Below the pieces are notes generated by a model. That model had not been told where the DNA came from and did not search any database. It saw nothing but the letters and a program-made list of their open reading frames with translations. DNA of 64,000 bases from Phaeosphaeria sp. MPI-PUGE-AT-0046c (lineage: Eukaryota; Ascomycota; Dothideomycetes; Pleosporales; Phaeosphaeriaceae), in NCBI GenBank assembly GCA_020747045.1, contig JAGTJN010000016.1:310001-374000 (forward strand), in the 5' to 3' direction. Shown here one piece after another: positions 56,264 to 64,000 of the stretch. Each line of letters opens with the position of its first letter. Positions within the stretch are counted from its first letter, which is position 1. Both the position numbers and the translations under genes were made by a program.

Positions 56264-57486
56264 ATGTCCCATCCAACAACATATGCAGCATATCGCCGCA
56301 CCACTGGCGATCTACCAAACTTCATCGAACCTTGCAAGGAAGCACTGCCTAAGGAACTTGGCAAACACGACGTGCTCATCAAGATCCATGCTGTTTCGCT
56401 CAACTACCGAGATGTCGGCATCCTGATTGGCAACTATCCAGCTCCTACGAAGGAAGGTGGTATTCCTACCTCAGACGCGGCAGGTGAAGTGGTAGGCATG
56501 GGTTCAGATGTGAGCACGTTTGCCATAGGCGATCGTGTCGCGCCTATTACGGGCGTTGGAAAGTACGAAGGTCGTGATGATTCGGACGCTGCTCCTCTCG
56601 GAACTGCTGCAGACGGCGTTCTTGGCGAGTATGGTGTGTTCAATTATAGGCATTTGGTTCATCTGCCAAAGCATATGTCGTGGGAAGAGGTGAGGTCAAC
56701 TCTATTGCTATAGCCCACGAGATGAAGAATGCTCATTCTGGATAGGGATCAATGCTTCCATGTGCAGCTTTGACCGCGTGGACTGCTCTGGACGGGCTCG
56801 CACATGTTCCAGAGAAAGCAAGTGCTTTGTTCCAAGGTAGAATTTGGACATGGATATTATCAATAGCAACCTGCGGCTAAGTGTTTGAAACAGGAACGGG
56901 CGGCGTCAGTGTCATGGCACTCCTGATATCGGTCGCTGCCGGAATCAAGCCTATTATCACTTCTTCATCCGATGAGAAGTTATCATCACTTCAGAAACTC
57001 CATCCTGAAGTTTGTGGACTCAATTACAAGACCGTGACTGATCAGAGCGCCGAAGTCAAGCGGCTCACTGATGGAAGAGGAGTCGACTTTGTGATCAACA
57101 ATACTGGCCCACAGTCTCTCATTGAGGATATTGGTCTCCTCTGCGATAGCCGCGGCACCGTCTCCATTGTTGGTTTTCTGCAAGGTTTCAATGCCGATTG
57201 GGACCCGAAGAGTATCATGACACTCATGACCAAAGGAGCAAAGGTCAAGTAAGTGCATACGAAACTGGCAGGCTCTTTGCTCGTTTGATACTAAGTCTTT
57301 TGGTGCAGAGGAATACAAGTTGGCTCTAAGGCAGAGTTCCTAGCTATGAATCGCTTCCTTGAAGAGAAGAAAGTCAGATTCACACCGGCATTAGATCGTG
57401 TCTTCAAATTTGGTGATTCCAAAGAAGCGTTCGACTACCTCCGTTCTGGCAAGCATACAGGAAAGGTTGTAATCAAGTTGGAATAG
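56264..57486 (+). CDS. medium-chain (zinc-independent type) NAD(P)H oxidoreductase
   Basis: MDR-superfamily alcohol dehydrogenase/quinone reductase-like enzyme. Four exons (56264-56689, 56746-56836, 56894-57248, 57309-57486) encode 349 residues. Seen: a GroES-like domain with KIHAVSLNYRDVGILIGNYP, then a GVLGEYGVF stretch where catalytic-zinc dehydrogenases would carry ligands; a Rossmann domain with GTGGVSVMALLISVAAG; GRGVDFVINNTGP; and SGKHTGKVVIKLE at the end. The structural zinc loop with four Cys is absent. Its substrate is unknown; reduction of an enoyl or keto intermediate would be consistent with the FAS and aminotransferase neighbours but is only inferred. It is convergent with the aminotransferase gene, 81 bases away. 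Confidence 0.88.
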
Positions 57487-57567
57487 CAAATTATATACTC
57501 AATACACATAGTCTATATACAAACGCTTCCAGGTATTATACAATCTAGCATGTCACACAATCCGCCC

Positions 57568-58807
57568 TCATGCCTCTGCTCGAACTTCAACCGGCGCACT
57601 AATAATGGCACCACTCTTCTCCTGCACAGTGAAGTCCATCATCGGCAACTCCATGTTCACACCATTTGGCTCATCAATCTTCTCCTCCTCTGGGAGCAAC
57701 ATGTCCTCCTCCTTGACAACATCGACCCACCCAAAGGGGTCTTCCACATTGCCCCTCATAATGTCCCTAAGCGCACTAGACAGCCTCGCTGTACACTCAC
57801 CCGTTGTCTCGCCATACACAAACTTCTCCTCCGTCGACGGCCTCGTTAACGAGCGAATAGGTAACAACGACGCCGCCGTACCCACCGCAATGACCTCGTC
57901 GAGGAACTTGCACTCGCTCCATGGAATCTCGCGCCTCTCGACGCGCCATCCAAAACTCTCGGCCAGCGCAAGGCAGCTGTCCGATGTAATAGATTGTACA
58001 ATGTTCTTGCTGTCTGGTACTACAACAACAACTTGTTCGCCAATCTTCTTGATGCCGATGAATCCCGAAGTCGAAAATTCCTCAATGCAAGTCCGCGTCT
58101 GCGCATCAAGATGCAACGTAACGTGGTAGCCCTCTGCGCGCGCCTTGTCTGTGTGACGGATGACAGGTGCATAGTTGCCACCCACTTTAGCGCCACCCGT
58201 GCCTCGAGGTGCTGCGCGGTCAAAGTCCTCGATTACGCAGGCTGGAAGTGGCTGCACGCCGTGGTAAGTGTTTCCTGGCTGAGCAAACACAGCAAAAGTG
58301 TACTCTGTGGGCGCAGTCAGGCTGAGATGGCCGCTGGACCCAAAGACCAGAGGACGGATGTAGAGAAGCGCTTCCGAGCCGTGGGGCGCAACCCATTCGC
58401 CGTTGCGAGAGACGGCGAGCTTGACGCATTTCATGAAATGGTCCTGCGGAATCTCCGGGATGGACACGTGCGCAGCGGAATTGTTCATGCGGTCTGCGTG
58501 CGCGGTGGGACGGAAGAGGTTGATGGTACCTTCAGGACCGCGGTGCGCTTTTAAGCCTTCGTAGGCTTGTTGGCCGTAGTTGAGGGCAGGGCAGAGGCCG
58601 TGGATTTGCATGAAGGGGGAGGCGACGAAGGTAGGCTCGCTCCATGTGCCGGTGGCGACGTAGTATTTGGATTCGACATGACCATTGACTGGGTAATGTT
58701 AGTGTGCAGTCATTTGGAACAGGAGTGGGAGACGTGCCTCCATCTGTGACGGAGAGACCGAGCTTGTTCCAGTTCACCGTCTCGAGGGCTGGGGGAGGGA
58801 AGACCAT
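57568..58807 (-). CDS. branched-chain amino acid aminotransferase-like enzyme (class IV PLP)
   Basis: PLP-dependent transaminase interconverting 2-oxo acids and amino acids. Two exons (58807-58738, 58688-57568) encode 396 residues. Seen: LCPALNYGQQAYEGLKAHR, TINLFRPTAHADRMN, ALLYIRPLVFGSSGHLSL, the Schiff-base lysine Lys191 in GGAKVGGNYAPVIRH, and the C-terminal GETTGECTARLSSAL. Primary-metabolism BCATs carry EVGTMNxF after the lysine; here the site reads EEFSTSGF (226-233), a variant I associate with secondary-metabolism aminotransferases such as the TOXF type. The intron is GC-AG: the only frame-preserving join uses donor GCACGT (58737) and acceptor CCCAG (58689). It lacks a clear mitochondrial targeting peptide. 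Confidence 0.88.
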
Positions 58808-59815
58808 GTTGATTTATGAGGAGGTGATCGACTGTTTAGGCAGGCTTTGAATGAGATAAGCAAAAGAAATGCAATAATGACTCTCAAAATATCGTGGGAT
58901 ATCAAGTAACTCGAGGTGGACCCAAGCTATACATATGTCCTAGCCACAACACCTTTCTGACGCAAACGACTAAATCCAAATCCTTAAAATATTGGCCCAG
59001 CCGGACTCTGCCCACTTCCGTCACGACCATCCCCAATTTAATCTTTGGGTAAATCTAGAATCTCTTTTCTATCATCCGTGCGTGTCTGTGTCTTGCACAG
59101 TGGCAGTCCGGTCCTGCCAGCACTGTTCTTGGCATCATTCCCTCTAGTCAAACAGAGAGACGATGGCAGGAGAGTCGACTCTGTCCGCCCGTATATCCGG
59201 CCCCGATTCTTGTAGTCAACGGACTCGAACAGGGATATGAGCAGGTACCGTGCAGCAGAGTACTGAGGGCAAGTACAAAGTTCAAGTCGGTATCCGAATA
59301 TCGGTAAGTATACACGTTAGTGCTGATGGCAGAGGAGTCGGGAATGTAAATGTCAATCATCGGACTGTGGCTGGTGTCTGCGCTAGTCTAGATGTAGATG
59401 ATACAGGACGCCACACCTGTTCAGAGTGTTGTACGTGAAGCCATGATCTGGCTGTTCTGAACTCGATGCCCTTCAGGTAGTACTGTGATGAGAGTCTGTA
59501 AGTTTACCCGTTTTGATCAATGAGTAGTAGCCGAGCCATATCTTGTGAACAGGTGTATCAATATAGAGCAGAGCCATTCCTTTCATTACGCTCGTTCAGC
59601 GGGGTGGAAAGGGTGACTTCTATGGCAGAGCACGCAAAGATGGATTGGGGTTGATATTGTAATTTGAATTTTCATGTCTATAGAATCCAGTATATCGGCC
59701 CAATTAGACGCCCCAAAGCCGAAACTCCAAGCAGATATTTGATCCCAGCAATATATACAATACACATTATACAAACGCGCGATGCTTCAAATGATGACTC
59801 AAAATGAGAAGGCCT
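58808..59815. other. intergenic between aminotransferase start and FAS end
   Basis: 1 kb between same-strand (minus) genes. No supported gene. It should hold the aminotransferase promoter and the FAS 3' flank. Confidence 0.45.
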
Positions 59816-62800
59816 CTATGCCCTTGCGGCTCCAACCTCATCCACCCACTCATCCAGCACACGCTTCAACCTGTCACTCCCAGTGGCCTGATAAGCATAC
59901 TCAAAAGCTTCCTTGCTAATGTCGAACGGCTTAGCAGTAACATTTGGCACATAGCGACCAACCAGCTTCTCGGGATCCATCCAGTCTTTTCGAATGTTCT
60001 GCTCAAGCACCTCCCTGAAAGCGGCGAGATTGGGACGCAGGAAGGACGAGTGGAAAGGCACGTCGATGCCCACAAGCGGAATAGTGGCCTTGCCACGGTC
60101 AAGCGCGACAGAAGTTGGGTCGGCATCCGCGAGGCTGGCGACGTGACGCGTGATCAGAGAGTCCACCGATGGCGGAGGCATGGTATTTGCCGCGAGATCG
60201 TTGCAGACGAGCGTGAGTGCTTGCAGGTTACGGAGCGTACCAGCGCACACATATTGCTTATCTTGGACGTTGTAGTTGACAATCTCGAGCAGCGCTCCAG
60301 ATTCTTTGGCGATGGCCTTGACTGTAGCCTCGAGCTTCTTGACGTCGAAGCCCTTGGTCACGCGCGAAGGATCAACAGCCATCATGCCGAACTCACTGCG
60401 CCCTTCTTCGTCGCGCTCGACGGCGACTTGCATGCTCAGGCCGCGGTAGAACACAATAGAGAGAATCTGCTCGAGAGGCATCATGTTGGCGATGGCGCAC
60501 AGAGCAGCGTACTCGCCCAGAGAGTGACCGGCGTACTTAGACTTGTCGGAAACAAGACCACGCACTGCCATGTCCTCGAATGATGCTTTCTCAGTGACTG
60601 TGAGAGCGGGCTGAGCAAACTCTGTAGAGAACAGAAGACCCTTGGGGTGGCGGTAGGTGTAGCTAGGCGTCGTGGAAGTAATGTCAAAGAAGCGCTTGGT
60701 CTCTTTTGCGCCAGTTTTGCTGACCGACTCGTATGTCATGCGCATGTAATTCTGGCGGATAGACGCGCCTCTCTTACCACCAAAGTGAACGGTGAGGCTT
60801 TTTGGATTCTTGCGAACGATGTCCGAGATGCGGAAACCTGAGGACGATTAGCTCATGTTGTGCAGTATAGCGCGTATGTATCGAAGACTCACCATATGTC
60901 TCGTCAAAGTGCTTGTCAGCGCGATCCCAGACCTCACGAGCAGCAGGCGAAGAGTCGTACAGATCCATGCCCATACCCATCTCCTGACTTCCTTGACCTG
61001 TGAAGATATACGCAGTCTCAATAGGCTCGATCTCGCACTCTCCAATGAAGACTTTCTCTTGACTTGCAGCATTCCGTGCTTCGATCTTGATGATCTTGTT
61101 GCCACTAAGCATGGCCACATGGTCAAGGTGAACTTCAATGCTGTCACCACTACGAATCATGCCCACAAAGCTTGCAGAGAAGTTACGCATCGACGAGAGA
61201 TCGTTCTCGGCGCAACGCATCTCAGTGATTGAGCGGATGATTGCTGAAGTGTGCATACCATGTGTAATGGTACCAGGAAGACCAGCGTACTTAGCGAATG
61301 CAGGGGAGACATGGATAGGGTTGAAGTCTTGGCTGATCCTCGAGTACTCAGCATTGCTGCCAGGCGCCAAGAACGTGAATCCATCTTCAGTGTTGTCGAG
61401 ACAGACAGGGCGCTCAAGAGGTACGCGGTTTGTTGCAATCTTACCATGACGCTCTAGGTAGCCTAGGACAGGATTGCTTGTTGTGTTGGGCACAGAGGCG
61501 GACAGGGAGTCATAGTGCACAGTCGCAATCTCCTGAACACCCTTCGCGTTCGTCGAAGTTGCGAAGACCTTGCCGATAGTACGAAGACGAGAGTAGGTAT
61601 CTTTGGACTTCAGTGCAGAATAAGTCTCGAGCTCAAAAGTCAGGGTCTTCTCTGCAAGCTCATCGACTTCGATCGGTTCGTTCCAGGTAATCCACTCTTT
61701 CGAGAGCAGGAGGTTGGCCAAGCTTGGAGATGTGAACTTAACTTCGCGGAGCTCCTCCTTCTTGTTGGAAAAGCAATCAGAGAAGTCAGTATATGTGCCG
61801 CGGTAGAAGAACTCAGAGACGACGTCCATAACAGGAATATGGTTTCTGCTGATGGTAGCACAAATCTCGACGGTCTTGCCGCTGTCCGAGATGCTGATAG
61901 CTGTAGTTCGCGCGAAGCTTTCGGTCTTCTCTCCAACCTTCAAGGGCGCAGCTCCGGGATGCATACGGAACTTATTGGACAGGTGGACCAATTTGAGCAG
62001 ATCAGCATGAACCAGAAGCAATGCCTTCATGATGGCCTTCCAGCCCACAACAATTGCAAAGTCCATGGGAACCAGGCCTTCCTTGTCAGATCGTCGCATA
62101 CCGCCACCGATCGTGCCCATGAACCTCTCGACCATATCTTCGGTGATGTACAGCTCACCGCCATTCGCCTTATATGCTTGTTTCCCTCCAGGCAGGACAG
62201 GCGTCTTGTACAGTTTGCCGACCCAAAGCTTCTTGTAGAAGTCAACAATCCTATCGGTTCGGCCGTCGATATCCTCGTGTAGGAGCGAGTGCGGAGTTTC
62301 AGGGTGGTACGAGAAACGGAATTCCAAAGGTAGTGGGTCCGTTCCGGCGTTCAGATAACAATACATTCGAAGCAGGATCTTGTTACCAGGCTCAGTCGCA
62401 ATAGATAGGTCAGTCTGGATAGTGCTATCGCTGCTCATTGTAATTGACACATAGTTGTGGCGGAGCTTGTCAGTGATCATGACTGATAAGTTGTGTGCGG
62501 GCGCGAAGGCCTGTCGGATCGGGTTCGGAATCATGGCTAGACGGGATCAGCAAAGTCCATTTTGATGTGGACACAGATTACAGAAACCAGATAGTAGGAA
62601 ACTTGAATAGACGTACTATTGCCACTCATGACGCTCTTGCTCTTGAAAAGCGCGTAGCGCCAAGAAAGCTTCTTTCCTGCCAGTATGTCGAACCATTCGT
62701 CGGGCGAAGGGAGCTCAGCGAGGTCGGCAGGAATCTTGAACGTGGTCGCATTTGGCTCTAGGACAATAGATAGACCTTGCTGACGAGCAGATTTGCGTGT

Positions 62801-64000
62801 AGCATGATGACCAAAGAACTCGACAGTAGGGATTGCCTTCAGGTCTCCAGAATATGTTTGCTGGAGGATGCTGTCAAGATGCTTATTGTTGATGCGATCC
62901 AAGATCACCTTGACGGGCTCATTGATATTCTGCGGTGTGATGTAGGTTACAGCCACCGGACCTTGTAAGATGCAGGTCCTCTGTACATCCTCATCAACCA
63001 CTGCATCGACAAACTCAGATTGCCAGAGCGAGTCCTTTTTAAACCATGTCTCAAAGTTGGCGTCAAGGATAGGAATGAAGGGTACTGGCTTCTGACCTGG
63101 ACGGCGACAGATGGTGAGGAAGAAGTCCTGGTCCTCTTGATTGATCAATTGTGTTTTGCTGTCCTGATAAGCATAGCCGAGGTGGCGTAGCGCTTCGAAA
63201 GGCTCGTCGAAGTCTGCGTAGCTTGTGAAAATTGGCTGGGTGAGCTCGCGATTAGACAAGGGAAGGCGCTCCTCAATACGTCGTACGAAGTCCCCGAAGA
63301 TGCGGACGTACGAGGGGTCAATCCATTGCGAGCGCTTGTTGAGATACAAAAGCGCGACCATACGGCGAGCTACATCCTGGTATGTCATAGCCTGCAGGTC
63401 GACTGCCTTGCCTTGCGTGAAGTCGTAGCCAAACCATACCTTCTGATAGTCCTTGTTCAGACGCTCAATAATATGGCTCTTCTTCTTGCGGAGCTCGTCG
63501 ACTTGCTTGTTTTTTGGGAGGGAGAATATTGTCTTGTCCAGTTCAGCCCATAATTTGACACCACGAGTGGCAATCTTGTGGATAGGCTGACCCATCTCAG
63601 ATTTGACGGTGACGATGCCTGCACACTGTTGCCACATGTTGTCTTCCACACCCTCGCAGGCAGCAATGGCCTGTTTAGCTGCAAGTGATGTGTGGGCTTC
63701 TTTGGCGACCATCATACGTGAGCCGAACAAAACGCCATCGAAGGGCATGGGTGGCTGGTTGAACCTCGACGCCCATGAACCAGTGAGGTAGGGAAATGTG
63801 TCATCAGCTCCACCAAAACCGGAACCCGCTACTAGAATGATGTTTCGGCAGCGGCGGATCGCAGCATAAGTTTGAAGGATTGGTGCATGGAAATCTTCTG
63901 TAGAGTGGTGGCCACCTCCTCGACCGCCAGTCCACTGAAGCATGATCGGGAAGCTGGGATGTTCCTTTGCGATCCGGATAACTGAGTTGATAGCTTCAAC
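59816..64000 (-). CDS. fatty acid synthase beta subunit (FAS1 type), C-terminal part; 5' end outside window
   Basis: Beta subunit of a type I fungal fatty acid synthase. Visible: three exons (64000-62617, 62536-60893, 60837-59816) encoding the last 1349 residues; the N-terminal acyltransferase and part of the enoyl reductase lie to the right of the window. Seen in order: enoyl reductase with PIMLQWTGGRGGGHHS and ILVAGSGFGG; a hot-dog dehydratase region with FNPIHVSPAFAKYAGLPGTI then THGMH; and the malonyl/palmitoyl transferase with FTGQGSQEMGMGMDLY, the active-site serine in GHSLGEY, and PFHSSFLRP. Compared with housekeeping fungal Fas1 it is divergent: the region after VCAGTLRNLQALT is shorter and unlike the usual sequence, and the end RVLDEWVDEVGAARA differs. 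This suggests a pathway-dedicated FAS (HexB/TOXC-like); a primary FAS is not excluded. Confidence 0.92.

Noticed and set aside
56264..57486. MDR oxidoreductase as a TOXD/LovC-type trans-acting enoyl reductase
   Set aside because: The opening and the GroES-like region look more like the general quinone-reductase/alcohol-dehydrogenase-like branch, so I give only the superfamily.
59222..59232. GGACTCGAAC, which on the minus strand resembles a tRNA T-loop
   Set aside because: The flanking bases do not form a five-pair T stem and no acceptor or anticodon stem can be drawn.
61515..62282. Open plus-strand frame of 255 codons opposite the FAS gene
   Set aside because: Antisense to conserved dehydratase-region codons; no domain.
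1..64000. CRISPR arrays, operons, ribosome binding sites or bacterial terminators
   Set aside because: The window is clearly a eukaryotic (fungal) chromosome with spliced genes; none of these was seen.

Overview
This is a chromosomal segment from a filamentous ascomycete (Pezizomycotina; the protein set and compact gene style fit Dothideomycetes, but I cannot fix the genus from the window). The reasons are split genes with introns of about 45-95 bases, GT donors with TAG/CAG acceptors and CTAAC/CTGAC-like branch sites, and typical fungal families: a STAND/NACHT relic, a HET-domain relic, a Cla4-type PAK kinase, a type I FAS beta subunit and a Fungal_trans_2 regulator. Exon joins below were worked out by hand from splice signals, reading phase and family conservation; for every spliced gene given with an exact length the exon lengths sum to a multiple of three.

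Left part (1-21.9 kb): a decayed NACHT gene, then housekeeping and signalling genes: alpha-actinin (-), a CPA2-type cation/proton antiporter (+), Cla4-type kinase (+), a short-chain dehydrogenase (-), an accessory protein kinase (-), a TenA/THI-4-like protein (+), the box H/ACA pseudouridine synthase Cbf5 (+) and a Sis1-type DnaJ chaperone (+) whose upstream region carries a perfect four-unit heat-shock element.

Middle (21.9-43.8 kb): about 4 kb of gene-poor DNA with a degenerate HET gene, then a nine-exon hexose transporter (+), a low-complexity protein (-) with three exons that each open with the same short motif, an Edc1/PNRC-like decapping-activator candidate (-), Rbx1 (+), signal peptidase subunit Spc1 (-), a CorA magnesium transporter (+), the E2 enzyme Cdc34 (+), the BAR protein Rvs161 (-) and mitochondrial tryptophanyl-tRNA synthetase (+). 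Rbx1 (RING subunit of SCF ligases) and Cdc34 (its E2) lie only about 5 kb apart.

Right part (43.8-64 kb) looks accessory and metabolic: a tandem pair of undescribed Cys-rich, probably zinc-binding proteins, a cytochrome P450 (-), a CaCA cation exchanger (+), a thioesterase-like membrane-anchored protein (-), a Zn-cluster-less Fungal_trans_2 regulator (+), an MDR oxidoreductase (+), a branched-chain-type aminotransferase with an altered signature motif and a GC-AG intron (-), and a divergent FAS beta subunit (-) that runs off the right edge. A pathway-type FAS subunit beside an aminotransferase, oxidoreductase, P450 and regulator recalls fungal clusters that make a fatty-acid-derived amino acid for a peptide (HC-toxin/apicidin type). 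This is the best candidate for an undescribed system in the window; any peptide synthetase or FAS alpha gene would lie beyond the right edge.
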